Shown: one piece after another, positions 42,049-52,100 of the stretch
How positions within the stretch are numbered: the stretch's first letter is position 1
Layout of the letters: each line of letters starts with the position of its first letter
Assembly (NCBI RefSeq): GCF_038594945.1
Contig: NZ_JBCFYD010000002.1
Location: 558,001 to 622,000 of the forward strand
Direction: 5' to 3'
DNA length: 64,000 bases
DNA from: Fodinibius sp. Rm-B-1B1-1
GTDB lineage: Bacteria > Bacteroidota > Rhodothermia > Balneolales > Balneolaceae
Position numbers and translations under genes: made by a program
Notes under the pieces: model-generated
What the model was told of the DNA's origin: nothing
Database searches by the model: none
Seen by the model: only the letters and a program-made list of their open reading frames with translations

Positions 42049-42260
42049 TGACTTTTTTCCCGATTATAATTGAAGTGCTAAAAAATTATATCCAAAACTA
42101 ATCATATTTAAGAATGAAAGATAACTAAAACCATTTTTGTGATATTCTAAAACCTATTCTTACATTCCGAACGAAATCATTGAGAGTAAGTCCAGTAATA
42201 GAGTATCTTTTGTAAATTATTATAATGACTGTAATAGTCGATATATAAGTAATAGTTCTT

Positions 42261-43643
42261 ATGATAGTTGACCTGTTAAAACCGGAATTTGAAGAGCTAA
42301 TCAAAGAGAAAGACTGGGTAGCTCTTAAAGATATTCTGAATGACGTACCAGCTGTTGATGTAGCCGAATTATTGGAGGAGCTGGATGCCGAGATCGCTAT
42401 CGTTATTTTTCGGTTGCTTAAAAAGCAGAAGGCAGCGGATGTTTTTACCTACCTGAGTTCGGGGAAAGGATTGGAACTTCTCAATATGTTTACTGCACAG
42501 CAACTCAGTGAGGTAATGTCGAATTTGGAGCCCGACGAGCGTGTATCGCTGATGGAGGAGCTGCCCGGGCATCTTACACAGCGGGTAATGAATTCACTGA
42601 ACGTAGAAGATCGAAAGCAGTCGCAAAAGCTGCTCGGATATCCCGAAGAAAGCGTGGGGCGACTGATGACGCCACGTTATGTAAAGGTCAAAAAAGATTG
42701 GGCCATCCAACGGGCGATGGAGCATATACGGAAATTTGGCCATAGTGTTGAGACCGTAAATGTTATTTATGTCGTGGATGCCGATGAGCACCTGATTGAC
42801 GACCTCCGGTTGAATCAGCTCATTCTGGCCGATCCGGAAGCACCCATTTCGTCGCTGATGGATGAAAGTTTTGAAGCTTTAAGCGCATTTGACGATCAGG
42901 AGGATGCGGTAAAGATGCTGAGTAAGTACGATCGCGTAGCAATGCCGGTAGTCGATTCGGATGGGATACTCGTGGGCATTGTTACTGTTGATGATGTTAT
43001 TGATGTTGCCGAGGAGGAAACGACCGAGGATATGCAGTTGATGGCTGGGATGAGCGCGCTGGATGATTACTATTCTGAAACATCCGTTTTTCATATGGTG
43101 AAGAAACGGGTGGGATGGCTGATTATGCTTTTTATGGGACAGATGCTCACTGTTACGACTATGGCTAATTATGAAGAGGCACTGGCTGCCGCAGCAATGC
43201 TTTCGTTTTTTATCCCCATGATTATTTCGAGTGGTGGTAACTCGGGATCCCAGGCGGCTACGTTGATTATCCGTGCGATCTCAACTGATGATATTAAGCT
43301 TAGCGATTGGGGGATGGTGCTTAAAAGAGAATTATTATCTGGATTTATGTTGGGATCTTTTTTGGGAGTTTTGGGATCAATTGTCATTGCAACTTGGATG
43401 GTGATGCGAGGTGATCCGCTTTCATATGGGCTAATTTTACAGGCATTAACGGTTGGAACCAGTTTGGTAGGGGTTGTTGTATTTGGGAATCTAAGTGGAT
43501 CGATGTTACCTTTTATTATGTCGCATTTTGGGTTAGATCCGGCGGTAACGTCAGCTCCTTTTGTGGCAACGCTGGTTGACGTAACGGGTATCATTATCTA
43601 CTTTTCAGTTGCATTATTATTACTGCAGGGAGTGGTTTTATAA
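42261..43643 (+). CDS. mgtE: Magnesium transporter MgtE
   Basis: A 460-residue transporter with the three-part MgtE layout: an N-terminal superhelical domain (1-130, VDVAELLEELD...), two CBS domains (about 140-265, PMVDSDG-like motifs and VTVDDVIDVAEEE), and five membrane segments from about 290 that form the Mg2+ channel (GGNSGSQAATLIIRAI is the signature). The cytoplasmic domain senses Mg2+. The thyA start follows 19 bases later, so mgtE-thyA-folA may be cotranscribed. Confidence 0.96.
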   Translation: MIVDLLKPEFEELIKEKDWVALKDILNDVPAVDVAELLEELDAEIAIVIFRLLKKQKAADVFTYLSSGKGLELLNMFTAQQLSEVMSNLEPDERVSLMEELPGHLTQRVMNSLNVEDRKQSQKLLGYPEESVGRLMTPRYVKVKKDWAIQRAMEHIRKFGHSVETVNVIYVVDADEHLIDDLRLNQLILADPEAPISSLMDESFEALSAFDDQEDAVKMLSKYDRVAMPVVDSDGILVGIVTVDDVIDVAEEETTEDMQLMAGMSALDDYYSETSVFHMVKKRVGWLIMLFMGQMLTVTTMANYEEALAAAAMLSFFIPMIISSGGNSGSQAATLIIRAISTDDIKLSDWGMVLKRELLSGFMLGSFLGVLGSIVIATWMVMRGDPLSYGLILQALTVGTSLVGVVVFGNLSGSMLPFIMSHFGLDPAVTSAPFVATLVDVTGIIIYFSVALLLLQGVVL

Positions 43644-43662
43644 CTTTAAAATAATAGGGTAT

Positions 43663-44511
43663 ATGAAAGCATATTTAGATCTTGTCCAAAGTGTATTGGA
43701 AAATGGTGTTAAAAAAGAAAATCGTACTGGCATCGATACTATTTCCAATTTTTCAGAGTTTTATAAAGTCGATTTATCAGAGGGATTTCCGCTGCTGACG
43801 ACCAAGAAAGTATATTTTCGGTCGGTTATCTTGGAATTGTTGTGGTATCTGCGTGGCGAAGATCATATTCGGTGGCTGCGCGATGAAAATGATTGTCATA
43901 TTTGGGATGATTGGGCAGACGAAGACGGCCACGTTGGACCTATTTATCCGGTGATGTGGCGGCGGTTTCCTTATCATGAAGAAGAGGAAATTCATTTTGA
44001 AGGAGATGCATCTCACATCTGTAAAACAGTGTTGATCAAAAAGGAGTTTGATCAAGTGCAGCGGGCGATTAAGATGCTTAAAGAAAATCCCAACAGCCGA
44101 CGCATTGTGGTGAGTGCATGGCACCCGGGATTGCTTGACCAGATGGCCCTGCCACCGTGCCATGTAATGTATATTTTTAATGTTACCGATGGAAAATTAA
44201 ATTGTCATCTGACCCAGCGATCTGGAGATATAGCCCTTGGTATTCCGTTTAACCTGGCTTGTTATTCCGCGCTTACGATGGCGATAGCCAATGAGGTTGG
44301 GCTCGAATACGGTGAATTTGCACACACTATTGTAGATGCGCATATCTACGAAAATCATGTTGATGGATTGAAAGAACAGCTCACTCGTGAACCACGTCCA
44401 TTGCCAACTTTGGAAATTGCCGATAAACCGGTTGATGATCTCGAATTTGATGATTTTGAGCTCAAGGATTACAATCCACATGATTCTATCAAATTTGAGG
44501 TGGCTGTATGA
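43663..44511 (+). CDS. thyA: Thymidylate synthase
   Basis: A 282-residue enzyme converting dUMP and methylene-THF to dTMP and DHF. I start it at ATG 43663 (MKAYLDLVQSVLENG); the longer frame upstream runs back into the end of mgtE. Catalytic cysteine is in MALPPCHVMYIF, dUMP contacts in RSGDIALGIPFNLACY. The longer length than the 264 residues of E. coli ThyA comes from an insert near residues 105-140. Its last codon overlaps the start of folA (ATGA), so translation is probably coupled. Confidence 0.97.
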   Translation: MKAYLDLVQSVLENGVKKENRTGIDTISNFSEFYKVDLSEGFPLLTTKKVYFRSVILELLWYLRGEDHIRWLRDENDCHIWDDWADEDGHVGPIYPVMWRRFPYHEEEEIHFEGDASHICKTVLIKKEFDQVQRAIKMLKENPNSRRIVVSAWHPGLLDQMALPPCHVMYIFNVTDGKLNCHLTQRSGDIALGIPFNLACYSALTMAIANEVGLEYGEFAHTIVDAHIYENHVDGLKEQLTREPRPLPTLEIADKPVDDLEFDDFELKDYNPHDSIKFEVAV

Positions 44512-44981
44512 CGCTGGCAGCCATTGTAGCACATGATCCCAATTTAGTGATTGGCCAAGACGGCGACTTGCCGTGGCACTATTCCGAGGACCTGAAATAT
44601 TTTAAACGCACGACTATAGGGCATCCGCTTATTATGGGACGCGTGGTGTTTGAAGAGCTGGGAGAGAAACCGCTGCCGGGGCGTGAAAATATTGTACTCA
44701 GTCGCTCCCGTACTTATGATCATGTGCCCAGTTTTTCCTCTTTCGATGATGCGTTAGAATATGTTCAAGAGGAAGAACTCGTTTTTTTGATTGGGGGTGG
44801 TGAAATTTATAAGCAGTTCCTCGATCAGTGCGACAAACTATTTGTGACAGAAATCCACGAAGAATATGATGGAGATACCTATTTTCCCGAGTACCGTGAT
44901 CAGATTGGGGTAACTTGGAAAGAGATTAAAAGAGATGATAGGGATGAGCTTTCTTTTGTGGTATACAAGCGGATGGATTAA
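44508..44981 (+). CDS. folA: Dihydrofolate reductase
   Basis: A 157-residue reductase that regenerates THF from the DHF made by ThyA. LVIGQDGDLPWHYSEDLKYFKRTT is the N-terminal loop with the catalytic aspartate/glutamate region, IMGRVVFEELG the NADPH loop, and VFLIGGGEIYKQFL the second cofactor motif. It overlaps thyA by 4 bases, matching the paired function of the two enzymes. Confidence 0.96.
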   Translation: MTLAAIVAHDPNLVIGQDGDLPWHYSEDLKYFKRTTIGHPLIMGRVVFEELGEKPLPGRENIVLSRSRTYDHVPSFSSFDDALEYVQEEELVFLIGGGEIYKQFLDQCDKLFVTEIHEEYDGDTYFPEYRDQIGVTWKEIKRDDRDELSFVVYKRMD

Positions 44982-45069
44982 AAGTTGGATGCTGAACAGT
45001 TGTAGTTAGAACTTGCAACCCGCAACCTTTACCTCGGGATACTATCACTGTACACTGGTAACTGTTATC

Positions 45070-46326
45070 CTATATCTCAATATCTTTTAGGTGTACTACA
45101 TACGGCTTTACGACTGGCTCGGTTAAAGCAATAATATTTTTGGTATCTGCTGCTTTTGAAAACTCCACTGCATTATCTTTTTCCTCTAAAATCCAGATCC
45201 CTTCCTTTTCATATTGGTAAGCCTCGCTGTAGCTTTCATCAAAAGAATAATAGTAGCCAGCTGCTTCTTCATCATAAGGGAGGCCACGGGCTTTAAGGAC
45301 TTTTTGTGTTTTTGTAAGAATCTTTTTGCTGATCTTCTTTGAAGGTTTCTTATCCAAAAAAGTTGTACGGAATAGTTTGCGAGACTGAAATCGCTTACAG
45401 AGATTTGCCAAGATGGGGTCAGAAGAATATTGCCAATATTTTATGCTTTGAAAAACATCATTATCGTCAAGTTGGAGATACTTTTGCATTACTTCGCTTT
45501 TGATGCCTTTCTTGGCGCTGGGCTTATTTTCCAGAAAGTATTGGAGTGCGGGTGAAGCATGGTATAGCTTCTTTCCATCGTTGATTAGTTTGCGAACTCG
45601 GTTAAAAATTTGTCGTACTAATTTATCAGCACTGAGAACCGTTTTATGCAAGTAAACCTGCATATACATTAGTCGGCGCGCCAAAATATAGTTTTCGATG
45701 GCATAGATCCCTTTCTTTTCAATCACAATATTGCCTTTAAGTACGCGCATCGTTTTGAGGATGCGTTCAATCCCCACCGAGCCTTCATAAACATTGGTAA
45801 AGGCACTATCTCGTTTCAGATAATCCAGTCGATCAATATCCAGTTGTGAAGAAATAAGCTGGTTTAGAAACGGCTTTTTGGGATACTGATCCGTAAAGAT
45901 TTTGATAGCCAAATCGAGCTTACCATCGGTTTCTCTGTTGAGGTGACGCATTACGGCCAGCGTCATTTTTTCGTGATGGAAATCCTCAATGAGATCAAAT
46001 TCCAGGGTGTGGGAAAGGGGGCCATGTCCTACGTCATGGAGTAATACCGCAATTAGGGTAGCCTCATATTCGGCGGGACTAATGGTTGTATCTTTTTCAC
46101 GTAAATTATTGAGCGTACGCTGGGCCAACTCCATAGCACCTAAGGCATGCGAAAAACGTGAATGCTCCGCTGCTGGAAAAACCAAATAGCCTAATCCCAT
46201 CTGTTTGATGCGTCGCAAGCGCTGCACATAGGGATGGTCGACAAGATCCAGAACTAATCCTTTAGGTACAGTAATAAACCCGTGAATAGGATCATTAAAT
46301 ATTTTGTATTGGGTGCTTTTATCCAT
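45070..46326 (-). CDS. HD-domain phosphohydrolase (dGTPase-like)
   Basis: A 418-residue metal-dependent hydrolase. The HD motif is intact: AEHSRFSHALGAMELA (first H), LLHDVGHGPLSH (HD pair) and LDIDRLDYLKRDS (last D). This is the layout of dGTP triphosphohydrolase-like and YdhJ/SAMHD1-like proteins, which hydrolyse dNTPs. The substrate cannot be assigned by eye. It starts at ATG 46326, 48 bases after the thioesterase stop, and could form an operon with it. Confidence 0.92.
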   Translation of the reverse strand: MDKSTQYKIFNDPIHGFITVPKGLVLDLVDHPYVQRLRRIKQMGLGYLVFPAAEHSRFSHALGAMELAQRTLNNLREKDTTISPAEYEATLIAVLLHDVGHGPLSHTLEFDLIEDFHHEKMTLAVMRHLNRETDGKLDLAIKIFTDQYPKKPFLNQLISSQLDIDRLDYLKRDSAFTNVYEGSVGIERILKTMRVLKGNIVIEKKGIYAIENYILARRLMYMQVYLHKTVLSADKLVRQIFNRVRKLINDGKKLYHASPALQYFLENKPSAKKGIKSEVMQKYLQLDDNDVFQSIKYWQYSSDPILANLCKRFQSRKLFRTTFLDKKPSKKISKKILTKTQKVLKARGLPYDEEAAGYYYSFDESYSEAYQYEKEGIWILEEKDNAVEFSKAADTKNIIALTEPVVKPYVVHLKDIEI

Positions 46327-46374
46327 GATGTGTGACCGAATAAATTAAGGCTACAAAAGTAATGAGTTACGGAA

Positions 46375-46821
46375 TTATTTAAAAAGAGAATTGGGAAGCA
46401 TGTATTTGTCCGTATCCGGGATATCCGGAATTCTTGCTGGACGTTGTTTATCCAAATTGAACCAAACACCATGGGCTTCGGCTGTAGATGCAAGTGTTTT
46501 ACCATCATCAATATAGATGGCCTGGAAACTGGTTATGCTTGAATTGCCGAGCGATTTTATTCCTGTTCCAATTAAAATATCGTTAGGGAACTCAACGGGG
46601 CGAATAAATTCAATTTCGATATTGGCCAATACAAAACTGAATCCATTTTTTAGCTGACTGGCCAAGTTATTGACTTCTTGAATAAATTCAATACGAGCCT
46701 CTTCGTAATAGGTGCTAAAAATAGCATTGTTTACGTGGTTGAGGGGATCTAAATCTCTGAAACGAATGGGCAGGGTTGTCCAGTGAGGAAAGAGCTTTGC
46801 ATTATATTCCGGTCGAATCAT
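46375..46821 (-). CDS. Acyl-CoA thioesterase, 4-hydroxybenzoyl-CoA/YbgC type
   Basis: A 148-residue hot-dog fold enzyme. PIRFRDLDPLNHVNNAIFSTYYEEARIEFI holds the catalytic aspartate in the DLDPLNHVNNA signature of the family. Substrates range from hydroxybenzoyl-CoA to short acyl-CoA or acyl-ACP, so the exact role is open. Divergent from the M42 peptidase across a repeat-containing gap. Confidence 0.92.
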   Translation of the reverse strand: MIRPEYNAKLFPHWTTLPIRFRDLDPLNHVNNAIFSTYYEEARIEFIQEVNNLASQLKNGFSFVLANIEIEFIRPVEFPNDILIGTGIKSLGNSSITSFQAIYIDDGKTLASTAEAHGVWFNLDKQRPARIPDIPDTDKYMLPNSLFK

Positions 46822-46990
46822 AATGGAAATATTTGTAATAAATTGAGCTGCAAAAAAGATAGGCCTAAAATAATCATCTTAGCGTTGAATATCTTATTGT
46901 AATCTAAAAATGAGTTTAGCGGTAGAGTTGTGAATTCTTATATTCAGAATTGAGTGAATTACTCTATTTGTTTCGAAATAAAATCTAAGG

Positions 46991-47066
46991 TGTCATCCTG
47001 AATTTATTTCAGGATCTATTACAACTTGCAATGATTGTTAGATTCTGAAACGAGTTCAGAATGACA
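46991..47066. repeat. TGTCATCCTG hairpin repeat, copy 2
   Basis: TGTCATCCTGAATTTATTTC and GAGTTCAGAATGACA form the outer stem, with an inner ATCCTGAA...TTCAGGAT hairpin. It matches the element at 37955-38036. Confidence 0.75.
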
Positions 47067-47090
47067 TGTGAATTAAATTTTTAGTGAACA

Positions 47091-48170
47091 ATGTTTGACG
47101 AGACAGAAAAGGAATTTTTAGAAGAGTTATTGGTTACCCCGAGTCCAACGGGGTTTGAATCGGCAGGCCAACAAGTATGGACCGAGTATATGAAGGATAT
47201 AGCCGATGAGGTTCAATCGGATGCTTATGGATCTGCTTTTGCCAAGCTCAATACCAGCTATGATGTGGCTACTATAATGCTGGAGGCACATTGCGATGAA
47301 ATTGGCATGATCGTGCAACACATTACCGATGATGGATATATCTATGTTAATAAATTAGGCGGGAGTGATTCGACCATTGCTCGGGCTAAAAGGGTTAATA
47401 TTCATGCTCGTAAAGGAATTGTATCCGGTGTTACAGGCAATACAGCCATCCATTTGCAGGATAAAAAGAATGGCGGAGGAGAGCAGCCAAAGTGGAAAGA
47501 CATTTATATCGATATTGGAGCTACCAGTCGTGATGAAGCTTTGGAACTTGTCCAGGTAGGTGATCCGGTAACCTATGCGGATGATTACGATTACCTTTCG
47601 GACGAAATTATATCAGGTCGTGCACTTGATAACCGGATTGGCGGATTTATGATTGCCCAGGTTCTTAAACGGCTGAAAGATCGGCGCGATGAATTGAAAG
47701 TGAATGTGGTAGCATTGAACTCCGTTCAAGAAGAGATTGGAGGATACGGCGCCCGGATGATGAGTTATCGTATTGATCCTGATGCGGCGTTGGTAACTGA
47801 TGTAACACATGCAACAGATACCCCTGGGATTGATCACAAAGAACACGGAAAAGTTACATTGGGAAATGGACCTTCTATTCAACACGGTGGAGCTAATCAT
47901 CCCAAGATCGTAGAGTTCATTGAAGACGTGTCTGCGAAAAATGAGATAGCACTTCAGCACGAGGCTACGAGTGTCCGGACTGGTACTGATACTGACAGCA
48001 TCTTTTATCAGAAAACCGGAATACCAAGCGCGCTAATTTCACTGCCGCTGCGTTATATGCATTCCCCGGTAGAAACAGCTTCGTTTAAAGATATCGAAGC
48101 ACTTATTGATCTGATGACCAAATCGGTATTAAATATGGCACCCGATCAGACCTTCCATGTTCTCAAATAA
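47091..48170 (+). CDS. M42 family metallo-aminopeptidase
   Basis: A 359-residue enzyme with two-zinc M42 site: EAHCDEIGMI (H and general acid/base region), ALDNRIGGFM (bridging D), VQEEIGGYGARMM (catalytic and metal E), VTDVTHATDTPG (D) and RYMHSPVE (last H). M42 proteins form large tetrahedral aminopeptidases that trim peptides in the cytoplasm. It starts at ATG 47091 and faces tsaC convergently. Confidence 0.93.
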   Translation: MFDETEKEFLEELLVTPSPTGFESAGQQVWTEYMKDIADEVQSDAYGSAFAKLNTSYDVATIMLEAHCDEIGMIVQHITDDGYIYVNKLGGSDSTIARAKRVNIHARKGIVSGVTGNTAIHLQDKKNGGGEQPKWKDIYIDIGATSRDEALELVQVGDPVTYADDYDYLSDEIISGRALDNRIGGFMIAQVLKRLKDRRDELKVNVVALNSVQEEIGGYGARMMSYRIDPDAALVTDVTHATDTPGIDHKEHGKVTLGNGPSIQHGGANHPKIVEFIEDVSAKNEIALQHEATSVRTGTDTDSIFYQKTGIPSALISLPLRYMHSPVETASFKDIEALIDLMTKSVLNMAPDQTFHVLK

Positions 48171-48179
48171 TAATGAAAG

Positions 48180-49106
48180 TTATCCAATAGCTTTTGAGAT
48201 ACGATTTTGGAGGGCTTGCACTATGGGATTGTCGTACTGGTCATCAGAAAAGGGTTCAATGGCAATAGCCGTATAACCTAAGTGATCGGCTTGGCGGAAT
48301 CGATCATAAAGTTCATGAGCCATCTTATTAAAATTTCCCTCATACTGGATCATATTTTTACCGTCGGAAATAGTACGGCTATGAAGCAAATAGAGTGTGT
48401 TATCAGCTATGTGTGGATTCTCTTTTAGCCACTGTACACTGGCATCGGGCGTGTAGTGCGTATATTTTGTTCCGGGACTTTTAGCAGTTGTCTCTTGGGA
48501 TTTTGTACTCTTGTATTCAACGTTTTTATGGATAATATTCGCAATTTCCTGCGCGCTAATCGCCCCGGGACGATAGATTGTGTACGGCTCAGAAGATATG
48601 TCGAGTACTGTTGATTCCAGACCGATAGCTGTTTCTCCGGCTTCGACAACGGGAAAATCTTTCCCAAAATCTTCTTTAACATGTTCGGCCTTGGTGGGGC
48701 TCGGTTTGCCCGAAGAATTAGCACTGGGGGCAACCAAGGGGCCAGCCAATGCAATAAGTTCCTGCGAAAGAGGATGTTTGGGCCACCGCAATGCTACTGT
48801 ATCTAAGCCTGCGGTAATAAGATCTAACACTTCTGGCTTCTTTTTAAAGATTAAAGTTAGTGGACCAGGCCAAAAGGTATCCATCAGTTTCCGGGCATCT
48901 TCAGAAATATTTGTAGCAAATTGCTTCACTTGTTTTTGGTCCGATACATGTACGATCAGTGGATTATCGGACGGACGGCCCTTGGTCTCAAACACCTTTT
49001 TAATAGCATCGGGATTTTGCGCATCGGCCCCAAGACCATACACCGTTTCAGTGGGAAAGGCCACCACTTCCCCTTTTTTAAGCAATGTAATAAACCGATC
49101 AAGCAA
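48180..49106 (-). CDS. tsaC: Threonylcarbamoyl-AMP synthase (TsaC/Sua5 type)
   Basis: A 308-residue enzyme making threonylcarbamoyl-AMP for t6A37 of tRNA. VAFPTETVYGLGADA is the signature, followed by RPSDNPLIVHV and ALRWPKHPLSQ. The extra C-terminal domain (about 215-305) makes it the longer Sua5 form. The start codon is TTG 49106, supported by GGGAGG just upstream inside mfd, and it overlaps mfd by 8 bases, so translational coupling is likely. Confidence 0.95.
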   Translation of the reverse strand: MLDRFITLLKKGEVVAFPTETVYGLGADAQNPDAIKKVFETKGRPSDNPLIVHVSDQKQVKQFATNISEDARKLMDTFWPGPLTLIFKKKPEVLDLITAGLDTVALRWPKHPLSQELIALAGPLVAPSANSSGKPSPTKAEHVKEDFGKDFPVVEAGETAIGLESTVLDISSEPYTIYRPGAISAQEIANIIHKNVEYKSTKSQETTAKSPGTKYTHYTPDASVQWLKENPHIADNTLYLLHSRTISDGKNMIQYEGNFNKMAHELYDRFRQADHLGYTAIAIEPFSDDQYDNPIVQALQNRISKAIG

Positions 49107-52100
49107 GACTAACCTCCCGTTTCTTTGTTGATGAGGGGGACAATTCCCGTAGAAACTCAGCAGCTCCTTCCAAGCTTGGAATTTCTTTAATCACAAAGCG
49201 TACGCGGTCATCTTTTTGGATGACTTCAAAACGTCCTTCTGCTTTTTTCTGCAACATCTTAAGCACATGTTGGAAACGATCGCCATAGAATTCTTTTCCA
49301 AGATCGGAATCATGTTTAGGGCATTCAAGCCACATGCGGTTCGATCGAATACGTACTTTCGTTACAAATAATTGTGATGCATAGAGCTTTATAACCGAAG
49401 CCGTAATAAGATTTTGGGTAGCATCGGGGATCGGACCAAATCGATCCTTCACCTCTTCTTTCCATTCTTTGATGGTTTCGAGATCTTCGGCCCCCGCTAA
49501 TTTACGATATAGGTTAAGTCGTTCTACGTTGTCCGATACATAATCACTTTCTAATAGGGCAGGGAGATCAAACTCTACCTGTGTTTCGGGAAGCTCGATT
49601 TCGGTTTCGACATCACTGAAAACGTCGCTAAACTCTTCTTCTTTAAGCTCTTTTACTGCATCATTTAATATTTTTTGATACAGATCGAAGCCAAGGTCAT
49701 TAATGAAGCCACTTTGTTCGGCACCTAAAATATCACCGGCCCCGCGGATATCAAGATCGCGCATGGCAATATTGAATCCAGAACCTAAGTCAGAAAATTC
49801 TTCGAGTGCAAGTAAGCGTTTACGCGCATCATCAGTTAGCGATTTGATATCTTTGGTAATCAGGTAGCAAAATGCCTTGCGGTGGGAGCGTCCCACCCGT
49901 CCGCGCAATTGGTGTAGTTCAGCTAAGCCAAACATATCTGCGCGATTGATGATCATCGTGTTAGCATTAGAAATATCGATACCGTTTTCTACAATATTAG
50001 TAGAGACCAAGACATCAAATTTATGCGCATAGAAATCCTCAATAATATTTTCCAATTTCTTGGAGTTCATCTGTCCGTGTGCAAATCGGACTCGGACATC
50101 TGGCATCAGGTCACGAACCATGTTGGCAATGGCTTCAATATTTTTAACGCGATTATGGATAAAGAAAACCTGTCCACCCCTCGAAACTTCCTGAGTAATG
50201 GCATCTTGGATAAGTTCTTTGTCAAAGCTGTGAATTTCGGTTTCAACTGGTTGACGATTGGGCGGCGGGGTGTTGATGATACTGAGATCACGAGCGCCCA
50301 TCAGCGAAAATTGGAGCGTGCGTGGAATTGGGGTAGCTGTGAGTGTGAGTACATCAATAGTCGCGCGATATTCTTTCAATTTTTCTTTGGCTTTTACTCC
50401 AAATCGTTGCTCTTCATCTACAACTAATAATCCCAGCTCATCGAATTCCACATCTTTAGAGGTTAGCCGATGCGTGCCAACAACAATATCAACTTTGCCC
50501 TCTTTAAGCTTTTTGAGCGTTTCCCTTTGCTCTTTGCGCGTACGGAATCGCGAAAGTACTTCAACTGTAACGGGGAAGTCTTTCATTCGTTCGGCAAATG
50601 TTTTGTAATGCTGATCGGCCAAAATAGTAGTTGGTACCAAGACTGCTACCTGCTTGTGATCCATGACAGCTTTAAACGCTGCTCGTACGGCAACCTCGGT
50701 CTTTCCAAAGCCCACATCGCCACAGACCAGACGATCCATCGGGGTATTTGATTCCATATCTTCCTTTACGGCTTCAATGGCATCACGTTGATCAGGGGTC
50801 TCTTCAAATTCAAAGCGGGCTTCCATTTCGGTTTGCCAAGAAGTATCCGAAGAAAAAGCATGCGCATCCTGAGATTTTCGCTTGGCGTATAGCTCAATCA
50901 GATCGCGTGCTATGTCTTTAACCTTTTCTTTGGTCTGTGCCTTTTTGCGTGCCCAGCGTCCAGAACCAAGTTTATCAATCCGGGGTTGTGTGCCTTCTTT
51001 ACCGGAATATTTTTGAATTTTGTGCAGGCTTGTGACGTTAACATACAGTACAGAGTTTTCTTTGTACCGAAGCACCACCGATTCCTGTTCAACGCCACGG
51101 ACCTGGATCTTTTTAAAGCCAGCGAACTTTCCAATCCCGTAATCCACGTGAACAACATAATCGCCAATGTTGAGATCGCGTAGTTCTTTAAGGGATATAT
51201 TACTGGTCTGGCGTTTTCGCTTGACTTTGGGACGATGGTAACGATTAAAAACTTGATGATCTGTGTAGACCGCTAATCCCTGTCCGTTGAGTACAAATCC
51301 CTCGTGGATAGATTCTACCGATAGATGATAACGTAAATCTTTGGAGGGTTCGCCCAACAGTTCTTCAAAGCGATCGCGCTGTCCCTCGTTATCACAAAGA
51401 ATATAAGTGTCGAAGCTCTTTCTGCTTAGCTGGTGAATATTTTCCCGCAGCAACTTAATAGTCCCGTTGAAATCCGGTTGAGGACTGGCATCCAGGCGAT
51501 AGGTAAAATGAGGTTCACTCTTTTCCGAAAAGCCGCCTAAATGCAGCCGCGCATGGTTTTTGTATGATGTTCGAAGTACTTCCAGGTCTACAAAAAGTTC
51601 TTCGGGAGGTAATGCGTCATCGTTATCTTCGAGTTCTGCATAAGTTGCGGTTGCCTGTTCAAAACGCTCCTCTATATCTGATTCAATCAGCGACTGGTTG
51701 ATGAGCACAAAAACCGTATCCTCATCGAAATAGGAAAGTACGCACTGTTTTTGTCCTGAGCTCAAGTTTGAAGCATCGGGCACAAATCGTGCAGCATTCA
51801 GAAAAGAGATCGAGCGTTGCGAATCGGGATCGAATTCCCGAATAGAATCTACCTCATCACCAAAAAATTCAAGCCGAATGGGATATTCACCGGAATAGGG
51901 AAAGACATCTAAAATGCCGCCTCGATGTGCAAATTCTCCGGGCTGATTTACAAATTTTACCGATTCGTATTGTTGATCGAGGAGTTGCTCTTTGAGATTA
52001 TCAATTTCGACGGTATCGCCATTCTGAATCGCAACGGCAGCATCGGTGAAGACTTCGGGCGCAACTATTTTTTCGAAAATAGCCGGCGCTGAGGTAACTA

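Noticed and set aside
44982-45069. CACTGTACACTGGTAACTG-like sequence as a dispersed repeat
   Set aside because: It resembles intergenic repeats seen in related bacteria, but no second clear copy was found in the window.
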